Counted from the first letter of the stretch, positions 1 to 7,553 are shown. The stretch: DNA of 10,825 bases from Vulcanimicrobiota bacterium (GCA_028287545.1 JAQBPL010000168.1:1-10825), one strand, 5' to 3'. Translations and numbers: made by a program. The notes: generated by a model not told the origin, from the letters alone.

Positions 1-35
1 AGGGGCCGCCCCGCACCGACGTCGTAGGAGGCCCG

Positions 36-1064
36 ATGTTCTTCCGCTCGCGGGCGGGATTCCTCACGCTCGCGCTCGTTCCGCTGTGTGCCGCGGCCTC
101 CGGCTGCGCGCCGAAGCGCGCCGCGAACGGCGCCCCGCGCATCGGGATGGTCACCGACGTGGGCGGCCTCGGAGACCGTTCATTCAACGACTCCGCCTAT
201 GCGGGGCTCGTGCGCGCGCGCGCGGACCTGCACGCCGATACGACCGTCCTCCAGTCACGGTCGGCCGCCGATTACGCGATCAACATGACCGTACTCGCCA
301 ACAAGGAGTACGACGAGATCTTCGCCATCGGCTTCCTGATGGCGAAGGACGTCGCCGACGTCGCGGCCCGCTACGCGAAGCGGCACTTCGCGATCATCGA
401 TGCGGTCATCGACCTCCCGAACGTCACCTCGGTGACCTTCAAAGAGGAAGAAGGCTCGTACCTGGCCGGCGCGCTCGCCGCGCTGACGACGAAGACCAAG
501 ACGATCGCCTTTCTGGGCGGGATCGACATCCCGCTGCTGCGCAAATTCGAGGCGGGTTTCGCCGCGGGCGCGCGCCAGATCGACCCGTCGGTCAAAGTGC
601 TGGCGAAGTACACCGGCTCGTTCGACGACCCGGCGGCCGGCAAGGAGCTCTCCGGCGTGCTGTACGACCAGGGCGCCGACATCGTGTACGTCGCGGCCGG
701 CAAAGCCGGCCTCGGTGCGATCGATCAGGCGAAGCGGCGCAGCGACGCGTTCATCATCGGCGTCGATTCCAACCAGGACGGGATGGCGCCCGGCAAGATT
801 CTCACCAGCATGATCAAGCGCGTCGATACCGGCGTCTTCCGCGTGTGCCAAGAAGCGGTCGCGCACCGCACGCGTTCCACGCACCTGGTGCTCGGGTTGA
901 AAGAAGGCGGCGTCGGGCTCACCGATTTCCGCTATACGCGCAGCATCGTGACGCCGCCGAAGGTCGCCGTGCTCGAGAAACTGCGCGGCGAGATCGTCTC
1001 CGGCGCGATCGTCGTGCCGTCGACCAGGGAGGGACTGGCATCGTACACGCGCCTCCCGCTCTGA
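36..1064 (+). CDS. BMP-family ABC transporter substrate-binding lipoprotein (nucleoside-type)
   Basis: A 342-residue lipoprotein that should capture the substrate outside the membrane and deliver it to the permeases encoded next. Seen in the sequence: an N-terminal hydrophobic stretch (about residues 8-20) preceded by arginines and followed by a lipobox-like ASGC with the lipidated cysteine at residue 24. The mature part opens with the family's first strand and ligand loop (IGMVTDVGGLGDRSFND, residues 37-52). Later come the conserved segments IFAIGF, TFKEEEGSYLAGALAA, IAFLGGID and IIGVDSNQDG. Known of the family (Med/Bmp/PnrA): most characterised members bind purine or other nucleosides. The exact ligand here is inferred. 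The ATG at 36 follows a strong AGGAGG at 26-31. The stop at 1062-1064 lies inside the start region of the ATPase gene. Any promoter lies beyond the left edge. Confidence 0.93.
   Translation: MFFRSRAGFLTLALVPLCAAASGCAPKRAANGAPRIGMVTDVGGLGDRSFNDSAYAGLVRARADLHADTTVLQSRSAADYAINMTVLANKEYDEIFAIGFLMAKDVADVAARYAKRHFAIIDAVIDLPNVTSVTFKEEEGSYLAGALAALTTKTKTIAFLGGIDIPLLRKFEAGFAAGARQIDPSVKVLAKYTGSFDDPAAGKELSGVLYDQGADIVYVAAGKAGLGAIDQAKRRSDAFIIGVDSNQDGMAPGKILTSMIKRVDTGVFRVCQEAVAHRTRSTHLVLGLKEGGVGLTDFRYTRSIVTPPKVAVLEKLRGEIVSGAIVVPSTREGLASYTRLPL
1026..1042 (+). promoter_or_regulatory. Ribosome binding site with possible ATC start codon for the ABC ATPase
   Basis: AGGGAGG at 1026-1032 is followed after seven bases by ATC at 1040. 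Between 1022 and the first conserved ATPase residues the reading frame has no ATG, GTG or TTG. This Shine-Dalgarno sequence and its spacing therefore point to ATC as the initiator. The alternative is CTG at 1061, which overlaps the upstream TGA as CTGA but has no Shine-Dalgarno sequence of its own. Confidence 0.5.
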
Positions 1065-2482
1065 CGCTGCGCGGCGTGCGCCGGCGCTTCGGCGCCGTGC
1101 GGGCCGTCGACGGCGTCGACCTCGACCTCGTGCCGGGTGAGATCCACGCGCTCGTAGGCGAGAACGGCGCGGGCAAATCGACGCTCGCCGCGATCGCCTA
1201 CGGCGCCGTGCGCGCCGACGAGGGCACCGTCGACGCAACCGGCGTCGTCGGCCTCGTGCACCAGCATTTCAAACTGATCGAGCGGCTGCGCGTGTGGGAG
1301 AACGTGCTGCTCAACCGCGAGCCCAAGCGCGGCTGGACGATCGACGTGCCGGCGGCGCGCGCGCGCGTGCTCGAGCTCGCCGCGAAATACGGCCTGGCGG
1401 TCGACCCCGACGCGGTCGTCGAAACGCTCCCGGTCGGCATCAAGCAGCGCGTCGAGCTGCTGCGCGAACTCGATCGCGATCCGGCCGTGCTGCTGCTCGA
1501 CGAGCCGACCGCGGCGCTCGCGCCGAGCGAGATCGCGTCGTTCTTCGAAACGGTGCGCGGCCTCGCGGCCGGCGGCACCGCCGTGCTCGTCGTGACGCAC
1601 AAGCTGGGCGAAGTGATCGCCTACTCGCAGCGGGTGACGGTGATGCGCGCCGGCAGGGTCGTGGCCCGCCATCTGACCGGCGAAACGAATGCCGCTGCGA
1701 TCGCGCGCGAGATGGTCGGCGGCGACGTCCCGGCGCTCGCGACCCGTGCCGCGACCGAATCCAAAGCGCTCCTGGAAGTGCGCGGTCTTTCGGCGACGTC
1801 GGGAACGAGCGCGCTGAGCGGCGCCACCTTCGAGGTGCGGGCCGGCGAGATCGTCGGGATCGCCGGGATCGAGGGGAACGGTCAGTCGGCGCTCGCCGAC
1901 GCGCTGGCCGGCGTCGTGCCGTTCACCGGCGAGCTGCGCCTGGCCGGCGTCGCGCTGCGCGCCGACGACTCTCCGGCGGCGCGCCTCGCGCGCGGCATTC
2001 GGGTGATCCCGCAAGACCGCCGGCACGAAGCGCTGATCCTCGACTGGAACGTGCGCGAGAACGTCGTGCTGGGCCGGCAGCGGACGCTGCCCCGCGCCGG
2101 CTACGAGGCGGCTGCGCGCGAGGTGATCGAGCGGTTCGACGTTCGGCCGCCCGACCCGGGCGCGATCGTCGGGATGCTCTCGGGCGGCAACCAGCAGAAG
2201 ATCGTCGTGGGCCGGCTGCTCGCCGGCGATCCCAAGCTGGTCGTGGCGTATCAGCCGACGCGCGGGATCGACATCGGTGCCGGGGCGCTCGTGCAGTCGC
2301 GCTTGATCGAAGCGCGCAACGCGGGCGCCGGCGTCCTGCTGATCTCGTTCGAGCTCGACGAGATCTTCGCGTGCGCCGACCGCGTGCTGGTGATCGCCGG
2401 CGGCGCGTTCGTCGGCTCGTTCGACCGCGCGGCGATCGATCGCGGCCGCATCGGTGCGCTGATGGCGGGAGGTCAAGCCTGA
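1040..2482 (+). CDS. ABC transporter ATP-binding protein with two fused nucleotide-binding domains (BMP-type importer)
   Basis: Cytoplasmic ATPase of about 480 residues that powers the importer. Domain 1 has Walker A GENGAGKST (about residues 40-48), a Q-loop region VHQHFKL, a variant signature LPVGIKQR (130-137), Walker B LLLDEP (D154, E155) and an H-loop VVTHKL. Domain 2 is degenerate. Its P-loop reads GIEGNGQS, with glutamine 282 where lysine is expected. The signature LSGGNQQK (380-387) is intact, Walker B is replaced by VVAYQPT, and LLISFELDEI lacks the H-loop histidine. This asymmetry is normal for the YufO/NupO-type ATPases, so one working ATP site is expected. The start is not certain: ATC 1040 is chosen on its Shine-Dalgarno sequence, and CTG 1061 is possible. 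The frame is open far upstream inside the lipoprotein gene, but that part is a shadow. The stop overlaps the next start as TGATG. Confidence 0.92.
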   Translation: MVHAPPALTLRGVRRRFGAVRAVDGVDLDLVPGEIHALVGENGAGKSTLAAIAYGAVRADEGTVDATGVVGLVHQHFKLIERLRVWENVLLNREPKRGWTIDVPAARARVLELAAKYGLAVDPDAVVETLPVGIKQRVELLRELDRDPAVLLLDEPTAALAPSEIASFFETVRGLAAGGTAVLVVTHKLGEVIAYSQRVTVMRAGRVVARHLTGETNAAAIAREMVGGDVPALATRAATESKALLEVRGLSATSGTSALSGATFEVRAGEIVGIAGIEGNGQSALADALAGVVPFTGELRLAGVALRADDSPAARLARGIRVIPQDRRHEALILDWNVRENVVLGRQRTLPRAGYEAAAREVIERFDVRPPDPGAIVGMLSGGNQQKIVVGRLLAGDPKLVVAYQPTRGIDIGAGALVQSRLIEARNAGAGVLLISFELDEIFACADRVLVIAGGAFVGSFDRAAIDRGRIGALMAGGQA

Positions 2483-3507
2483 TGCCGTACGCCTTCGTCC
2501 GCGGCCGCGCGTTCCGCGACATCGTGCTGGTGCTCGTCCTGGTGTTCGGCGTCGGGTCGTTCGCGATGCTGCTCGCGCGCGTCTCGCCGTTCGTCGCGTT
2601 CGGCGCGCTCTTCGACGGCGCGTTCGGCACGCGCGAAGAAGTCGCCGAGACGCTGGTCCAGGCGACCAACTTGCTCTTCCCGGCGCTCGGCATCGCGGTC
2701 GCGTTCCGCGCCGGACTCTTCAACATCGGCGCCGAGGGCCAGCTGATCCTCGGCGGGTTCGCCGCGGGCTGGCTCGGCGCACAGCTTCCGCTGCCGTGGT
2801 TCCTCGCCATCCCAATGGTGCTGATCGCCGGCGCGCTGGCCGGCGGCGTGTGGGGCGCGATCCCCGGTTTTCTGCGGGCTCGCTTCGGCGCGAACGAAGT
2901 CATCGCGACGCTGATGCTCAACGTCGTCGCCGTCCTGCTGGCGACGTACCTGGTGAACGGTCCGCTGGCGCTGCCGGGCAGCGGCGCGTCGGAGACGCCG
3001 AGCCTGCCCCATGCCGCCCAGCTCCCCGACCTCGTCTCCGACTCGCGGCTGACGTGGGCGTTCCCGATCGCGCTGGCGGTGGCGTTCGTGCTGCGCTGGG
3101 TGCTGCAGCGCACGGTGTTCGGCTACGAATTGCGCGCCGCGGGCGATGCGCCCGAGGCAGCCAGGCGCGCGGGAATCGACTTGGGCCGCACGGCGTTCGT
3201 CGCGATGGCCCTCTCGGGCGCGATCGCCGGACTCGGCGGCGCGACGATCGTGGCGGGCGAGCTGCATCGCTTCAACACCGGCCTCTCGCCCGGCTACGGG
3301 TTCATCGCGATCGCGGTGGCGCTGGTCGGCAACCTCGACCCGCTCTGGATCATCGTTGCTTCCCTGGCGTTCGGCGTGCTGCAGAGCGGCGGAATCGCGA
3401 TGCAGGCCGAAGCCGGCGTCCCGCGCGACGTCGTCGCGCTCGTGACTGGCCTGGTCATCATCGCGCTGGCCGGGCGGCGCGTCGTCGCCGCGCGGAGGTC
3501 GACGTGA
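2482..3507 (+). CDS. ABC transporter permease 1 (BPD_transp_2 family, nucleoside-type importer)
   Basis: A 341-residue integral membrane protein forming one half of the transport channel. It begins with a short positive N-terminus and a hydrophobic helix (IVLVLVLVFGVGSFAML). The family block AFRAGLFNIGAEGQLIL is at about residues 74-90 and ANEVIATLMLN at about 137-147. A cytoplasmic coupling-loop-like segment, GYELRAAGDAPEAARRAGI, is at about 214-232. About eight to ten membrane helices are visible as hydrophobic runs. The ATG at 2482 overlaps the ATPase stop (TGATG) and has GGGAGGT at 2467-2473, so translational coupling is likely. The long extracellular-type loop around residues 159-190 is hydrophilic and proline-rich, as in homologues of the YufP/NupP type. 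Substrate specificity cannot be read from the sequence. Confidence 0.92.
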   Translation: MPYAFVRGRAFRDIVLVLVLVFGVGSFAMLLARVSPFVAFGALFDGAFGTREEVAETLVQATNLLFPALGIAVAFRAGLFNIGAEGQLILGGFAAGWLGAQLPLPWFLAIPMVLIAGALAGGVWGAIPGFLRARFGANEVIATLMLNVVAVLLATYLVNGPLALPGSGASETPSLPHAAQLPDLVSDSRLTWAFPIALAVAFVLRWVLQRTVFGYELRAAGDAPEAARRAGIDLGRTAFVAMALSGAIAGLGGATIVAGELHRFNTGLSPGYGFIAIAVALVGNLDPLWIIVASLAFGVLQSGGIAMQAEAGVPRDVVALVTGLVIIALAGRRVVAARRST

Positions 3508-4379
3508 ACCCGCTCCTGGCCGGCATCCTCGCGGTCCTGGCCCTCACGCTGGTCAAGGCGACGCCGCTGATCTACGCGGCACTCGGCGGCGTGCTCAGCG
3601 AGCGCGCCGGCGTGGTGAACATCGGCCTCGAAGGGATCATGATCGCCGGCGCGTTCACCGCGGTCGTCGTCAGCGGCCTCACCGGCAGCCCGCTGCTCGG
3701 CGCGCTCGCCGGCGTCCTCGCCGGCGCCGCCATCGCCGCGCTGCTCGCCTTTGCCGCGACGCGCCTGGGCGTCGACCAGATCGTCGCCGGGACCGGCTTG
3801 AACATCGCGACGCTGGCGGCGGCGGCATTCGGCCTGGTGCTGATCTACCATCAGCCCGGCGCGTCGCACGAAGTGCCGGCGTTCGGTCATGCCGGCGAGA
3901 ACGCGCTCATCCTGCTGGCGTTCGTCGCCGCCGCGACGTTGCACGTCGTGCTCACCCGAACGCCGTGGGGCTTGCACGTGCGCGCCTGCGGCGAGGATCC
4001 CAGCGCCGCCGAGGCGGCCGGGATCGACGCGTTGCGCACCCGGTTCACCGCGGTCGTCGTCGGCGGCGCGATCGCGTCGCTCGGCGGCGTGTACCTCTCG
4101 CTCGCCGAGCTCGATCTGTATTCCGACGGGATGACGGCGGGTCGCGGGTTCATCGCGCTCGCCGCGGTGATCTTCGGCCGCTGGACGCCGTTCGGCGCGA
4201 CGGGCGCGGCGCTGTTCTTCGGGTTCTTTGCGGCGCTGCAGTATTCGCTGCAGCGCGCGGGCGTGCCGAGCGAACTGATGCAGGCCCTGCCGTACCTGGC
4301 GGCACTCGTCGCGTTGGCGGGCTTCGCCGGACGCGTGCGAGCGCCGGCTGCCGACGGCGTTCCGTACGTTCGGCAATAA
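3504..4379 (+). CDS. ABC transporter permease 2 (BPD_transp_2 family, nucleoside-type importer)
   Basis: The second, shorter channel subunit (291 residues), expected to pair with permease 1 as YufQ/NupQ does with YufP/NupP. The conserved block SERAGVVNIGLEGIMIAGA is at about residues 32-50, GVDQIVAGTGLN at about 89-100, and a coupling-loop-like GLHVRACGEDPSAAEAAGID at about 156-174. Hydrophobic runs suggest about eight helices. The start is GTG at 3504, which overlaps the previous stop as GTGA and has GGAGG at 3494-3498, five bases upstream. An open frame continues upstream within permease 1 but has no family similarity. The gene ends with TAA. No convincing terminator hairpin lies in the 55 bases before the next promoter, so some read-through into the hydrolase gene is possible. 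Confidence 0.92.
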   Translation: MNPLLAGILAVLALTLVKATPLIYAALGGVLSERAGVVNIGLEGIMIAGAFTAVVVSGLTGSPLLGALAGVLAGAAIAALLAFAATRLGVDQIVAGTGLNIATLAAAAFGLVLIYHQPGASHEVPAFGHAGENALILLAFVAAATLHVVLTRTPWGLHVRACGEDPSAAEAAGIDALRTRFTAVVVGGAIASLGGVYLSLAELDLYSDGMTAGRGFIALAAVIFGRWTPFGATGAALFFGFFAALQYSLQRAGVPSELMQALPYLAALVALAGFAGRVRAPAADGVPYVRQ

Positions 4380-4433
4380 ACTCACGCGCGCTATTTGTCC
4401 GGCGGCGCTCTCCTCACACTCCATACAAGCAAC

Positions 4434-4461
4434 TTGACTTTTGTCGTGACGAACCGACAAT
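4434..4461 (+). promoter_or_regulatory. Putative sigma-70-type promoter of the serine hydrolase gene
   Basis: TTGACT at 4434-4439 matches five of six positions of the -35 consensus. After a 16-base spacer, GACAAT at 4456-4461 matches four of six of the -10 box, including its conserved second A and last T. Transcription would begin near 4468-4469, at or one base before the ATG of the hydrolase. No Shine-Dalgarno sequence of useful strength lies upstream of that ATG, which fits a leaderless message. Confidence 0.45.
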
Positions 4462-4468
4462 AGAGTCA

Positions 4469-5500
4469 ATGCAGGTACCACGACGCGCCCTCTGCGCGCT
4501 CGCGCTGTTCGGCTTCACGTTCGCCGGGGCTTTACCGGCGGCGGCCGTCAACGTGCCTGGGCCTTTGGCCGACTTTCAGGCGCAGCTCTCCGCGTTCTCG
4601 CTCCGCGCTCCGGGTCACGTCGGAATCGCGATCACCGACGTCTCCAGCGGTTTGACCACCGGGATCAACCCAGGTGCGGAGATGCCGGCGGCGTCGACGA
4701 TCAAGATCCCCGTGATGGTCGAAGTATTCCGCCAGCTCGGCGCCGGAGCGTTCGACCTCAATCGTCGCGTGACGCTGAAGGCTTCCGACAAAGACTGGGG
4801 TTCGGGCGATCTCGCCGACGCGCGGGTCGGCTCGTCGTACACCGTCGCCCACCTTCTCGCCTTGATGATCGACGTCAGCGACAACACCGCGACGAACATG
4901 CTGATCCGCCTGGTCGGGCGCCGGCACATCAACGAGACGATGCTCGAGCTCGGCTTGACGCACACGCGGCTGACCGACTTCATCCGCTCGAACGGAAACA
5001 TGATCCGCTGGGCGCTGCGCTCGAGCCCGGCCGACATGGCGCACCTCCTGCGGTCGATGGCGCGCGAGCAGCTGATCGACGAATGGTCGTCACGGCAGAT
5101 GATCGCGATCCTGCGCGGTCAGACCCACAACGGCTTGCTCCCCGCACCGCTCCCGGCCGGCACCGACATCGCGCACAAGACTGGCACCCTCCACGACACG
5201 CTCAACGACGTCGGCATCGTCTTCGAGGGCGAGCAGCCCTACGTGATCGCGGTGATGACGACCGATTTGCCGACGCTCGACGCGGGCCGCCGCTTCATCC
5301 GCGGCGTCTCGCGGATGGCCTACGACGCGCTCGGCCGCTACGCGTCGTGGCGTCTGGAGAACACGCCGACGCTTGCCATGCCGCAGGCAGCCGGCGCCGT
5401 CACGACGCCCGAACAGCAGATGTGGACGCCGGCGCGGGCCGAAGGGGCGGCAGCACCGGATTCGCTGCCCGCATCGACTCCGGCACCCGCGCCGGGCTAA
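4469..5500 (+). CDS. Secreted class A beta-lactamase/PBP-fold serine hydrolase lacking the Glu166 equivalent
   Basis: A 343-residue exported protein of the beta-lactamase-related (beta-lactamase2/DD-peptidase) fold. It has a Sec signal peptide with R5-R6, a hydrophobic core and a likely cut after A26. The catalytic motifs are present: STIK (nucleophile S76, general base K79), SDN at 137-139 and KTG at 237-239. In class A enzymes the deacylating glutamate follows an RLDRWE-like segment. The matching stretch here reads RLTDFI (167-172), and no glutamate occurs between residues 160 and 200. Weak or no lactamase turnover is therefore expected, and a peptidase, penicillin-binding or other serine hydrolase role is as likely. 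After about residue 300 the protein ends in an Ala/Pro/Thr-rich tail, probably disordered. It has its own putative promoter and stands apart from the importer operon. ATG 4469 is chosen because it opens directly into the signal peptide. Confidence 0.85.
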   Translation: MQVPRRALCALALFGFTFAGALPAAAVNVPGPLADFQAQLSAFSLRAPGHVGIAITDVSSGLTTGINPGAEMPAASTIKIPVMVEVFRQLGAGAFDLNRRVTLKASDKDWGSGDLADARVGSSYTVAHLLALMIDVSDNTATNMLIRLVGRRHINETMLELGLTHTRLTDFIRSNGNMIRWALRSSPADMAHLLRSMAREQLIDEWSSRQMIAILRGQTHNGLLPAPLPAGTDIAHKTGTLHDTLNDVGIVFEGEQPYVIAVMTTDLPTLDAGRRFIRGVSRMAYDALGRYASWRLENTPTLAMPQAAGAVTTPEQQMWTPARAEGAAAPDSLPASTPAPAPG

Positions 5501-5522
5501 GCGAGAGAAATCGAAAAAACGG

Positions 5523-5548
5523 GGAACGTTGGTGCGGGTACTACGCTC
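5523..5548 (+). promoter_or_regulatory. Possible ECF-sigma-type promoter before the MEDS gene
   Basis: GGAAC at 5523-5527, followed by GTT, resembles the GGAACTT -35 element of many ECF sigma factors. After 16 bases, CGCTC at 5544-5548 is only a loose match to an ECF -10 (CGTC type). It lies in the 62-base gap before the MEDS gene and would place a start site shortly before GTG 5563. This is weak pattern evidence only. Confidence 0.2.
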
Positions 5549-5562
5549 TTCGAAAGCCTCCG

Positions 5563-6357
5563 GTGACCGACCCGAACTCCCAGTCGCACGCCTCGAACGC
5601 GGATACGCGGCGCCACGTCGTGCAGTTCTATCAAGGTGACGAGCAAGCGCTGACGAGAAACGTCGCGCGCTTCTTTCATGACGGGCTGATCTGCGGCCAA
5701 GGCGTCGTGGTGATCGCGACGGCAGGCCGGCGCGCGGCGATCGTCCGGGAGCTGGGCGGCTTGAGCGTCGACGTCGACGCCGCCGTGCGGAGCGGCTCGG
5801 CGGTCCTGCTCGACGCCGAAGAGACGCTCGGTCGCCTCATGCTCGACGACCGGCCCGACGCGCAGCGGTTCGAGTGGGTCATCGGGTCGGTGCTGCGCGC
5901 TCTCCGCGACGTCACGGGCTCGCGCGACGTCCGGGCCTACGGCGAAATGGTCGGGATCTTGTGGGAAGCCGGACGGCGCGCCGACGCGCTGCGGCTCGAA
6001 GAACTGTGGAACGGCCTCATCGAGCGCGAGGAGCTGGAACTGTTCTGCGGCTATCCGATCGACGTGTTCGGGGCGGCCTTCGGGATTACGGAGATGGACG
6101 CGGTGCTGTGCGCGCACACGCATCTCGTATCGGCGGACGCCGAGCGCGCGCTGGAGGCGGCGGTCGAGCGCGCGATGGACGACGTCCTCGGCGCGCGCAG
6201 CGACCTGCTGCGCCCGCTGATGAAGGCGAACTACCGTCCGTCGTGGGCCGTCCTTCCGCGCGGCGAAGCGATCGTGCTCTGGCTGCGCAACAATCTGCCC
6301 GGTACGGCCGACGAAATTCTCCGCCGGGCGCAGTCCTACTACCGCGCCTGCGGCTAG
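5563..6357 (+). CDS. MEDS-domain sensory protein without an output domain
   Basis: A 264-residue soluble protein. Residues about 17-190 match the MEDS (DcmR sensory) domain. The start HVVQFYQGDEQAL and the strand VVVIATAGRRAAI are typical. So are the central LLDAEETLGRLMLDDRPDAQRFEWVIGSVL, AYGEMVGILWEAGRRADALRLEELWNGL and FCGYPIDVF. Family knowledge: MEDS domains occur in DcmR-type repressors of methylotrophs and archaea and at the front of histidine kinases, where they are thought to sense small molecules. Here no HTH, PAS, kinase or GGDEF part follows. The last ~70 residues (193-264) are an Ala/Glu/Arg-rich helix plus a tail with Trp and Tyr that I do not recognise. GTG 5563 is the only usual start codon in frame after the upstream stop; its Shine-Dalgarno sequence (GAAAG, 5552-5556) is weak. 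Confidence 0.8.
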   Translation: MTDPNSQSHASNADTRRHVVQFYQGDEQALTRNVARFFHDGLICGQGVVVIATAGRRAAIVRELGGLSVDVDAAVRSGSAVLLDAEETLGRLMLDDRPDAQRFEWVIGSVLRALRDVTGSRDVRAYGEMVGILWEAGRRADALRLEELWNGLIEREELELFCGYPIDVFGAAFGITEMDAVLCAHTHLVSADAERALEAAVERAMDDVLGARSDLLRPLMKANYRPSWAVLPRGEAIVLWLRNNLPGTADEILRRAQSYYRACG

Positions 6358-6416
6358 GGAGTTCGGCCCGAGCACGGTTCGCGGACCCAAGGCGGCGCGC
6401 AGCGAAGGCCGCCCGC

Positions 6417-7553
6417 GTGACGACAACGCGAGCGGCGATCCTCATGCGGCAGGCAGCGCCGCGACCGTATGCCGAGAGCCGGCCGGTCGAGATCCTCGAG
6501 GTTGAGCTCGATCCGCTCGGCTACGGTGAGGTCCAAGTCGCGGTCGCCAGCGTCGGCGTCTGCCACTCCGATCTCTCGACGGTCGACGGCACCTTCGTGC
6601 GCCCGGTTCCGCTGGCGATCGGTCACGAAGCGGCCGGAACGGTCGAAGCGATCGGTCCCGGCGTCAGCCGAGTCGCGCCCGGCGACAAGGTCGTCTTCTC
6701 GTTCGTCCCGACGTGCGGACACTGCGTCGCGTGCGCCGGCGGCCGCCCCGCGCTGTGCGAGCCGGGCAATCGCGCCAACGCGGCCGGCACGCTGATGCGC
6801 GGGCGTCGTCCCGTGCGGCGCGGCGGCGAGCAACTGTACACGCAGCTCGGCGTCGGCGGCTTCGCCGAGCGAACCGTCTGCGCCGAAGAATCGCTCGTCC
6901 GCATCCCGGCCGACACGCCGCTCGAGATCGCCGCGCTGTTCGGCTGCGCCGCCCTCACCGGCCTCGGCGCCGTGCTGAATTCCGCGCAGGTCGAAGCCGG
7001 GACGAGCGTCGCGATCTTCGGTGCGGGCGGAGTCGGGCTCATGGCGCTCTTCGGCGCGGTCATCGCCGGCGCGACCGACATCGTCGTCGTCGATCCCGTC
7101 GCGGCGAAACGCGAACTCGCGCGGGAACTCGGCGCGACGGCGACGGTCGACCCCGCAACGGGCAACGCCGCCGAACAAGTTCGCTGCATTCTCGCGGAGC
7201 GCGGAGCGGACTATGCGTTCGAAGCCGCCGGCAACGCCGGTGCGCTCGAATCGGCGTACCTGGCGACGGCGCCTGGCGGTACGACGGTCGCCGTCGGTTT
7301 GCCGCGCAGCGACGCGAGCGCGGCGATTCCGCACAGCCTGCTCGTGCGCAACGAGCGCACGCTCAAGGGCAGTTTCATGGGCTCCGCGGTTCCGCAGCGC
7401 GACATCCCGCGCTACATCGCGTTGTGGCGCGCCGGCAAATTACCGGTCGAGCGTCTCATCAGCGGAACCATCGGCCTCGACGGCATCAACGGCGCGCTCG
7501 ACGCGCTCGCCGAGGGCCGCACGATCCGCACCATCTGCACGATCCCTAGCTGA
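6417..7553 (+). CDS. Zinc-dependent medium-chain alcohol dehydrogenase (probably NAD-linked)
   Basis: A 378-residue cytoplasmic oxidoreductase of the MDR superfamily, oxidising an alcohol or reducing an aldehyde. The catalytic-zinc ligands are visible: C49 in GVCHSDL, H70-E71 in GHEAAG and C177 in GCAALTG. The structural-zinc lobe has four cysteines, C100, C103, C106 and C114. The Rossmann motif GAGGVG is at 202-207, and D226 at the end of the second strand favours NAD over NADP. The overall pattern is closest to the class III/benzyl-alcohol/NDMA-type group, with an ~18-residue insert around 124-141. The substrate cannot be read from the sequence. GTG 6417 gives the normal N-terminus (RAAILMRQ) and has GAAGG at 6404-6408, eight bases upstream; ATG 6444 would cut the first strand. 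The 59-base gap after the MEDS gene holds no clear promoter, so co-transcription is possible. The 3' end overlaps the convergent glycosyltransferase gene by 8 bp. Confidence 0.93.
   Translation: MTTTRAAILMRQAAPRPYAESRPVEILEVELDPLGYGEVQVAVASVGVCHSDLSTVDGTFVRPVPLAIGHEAAGTVEAIGPGVSRVAPGDKVVFSFVPTCGHCVACAGGRPALCEPGNRANAAGTLMRGRRPVRRGGEQLYTQLGVGGFAERTVCAEESLVRIPADTPLEIAALFGCAALTGLGAVLNSAQVEAGTSVAIFGAGGVGLMALFGAVIAGATDIVVVDPVAAKRELARELGATATVDPATGNAAEQVRCILAERGADYAFEAAGNAGALESAYLATAPGGTTVAVGLPRSDASAAIPHSLLVRNERTLKGSFMGSAVPQRDIPRYIALWRAGKLPVERLISGTIGLDGINGALDALAEGRTIRTICTIPS

Noticed and set aside
86..1039. Upstream extension of the ATPase frame back into the lipoprotein gene
   Set aside because: The translated extension is Arg-rich without similarity to any domain, and the BMP lipoprotein in the other frame is unmistakable.
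932..2476. Long antisense open frame (about 514 codons) opposite the ABC ATPase
   Set aside because: It is rich in Arg, Asp and His with no recognisable domain, as expected from the codon bias of a high-GC gene read on the other strand. The plus strand carries clear ABC motifs throughout.
1040..2482. Degenerate second nucleotide-binding domain as evidence of a decaying gene
   Set aside because: The GNGQ P-loop, the replaced Walker B and the ISFELDEI segment are normal for BMP-type importer ATPases such as YufO.
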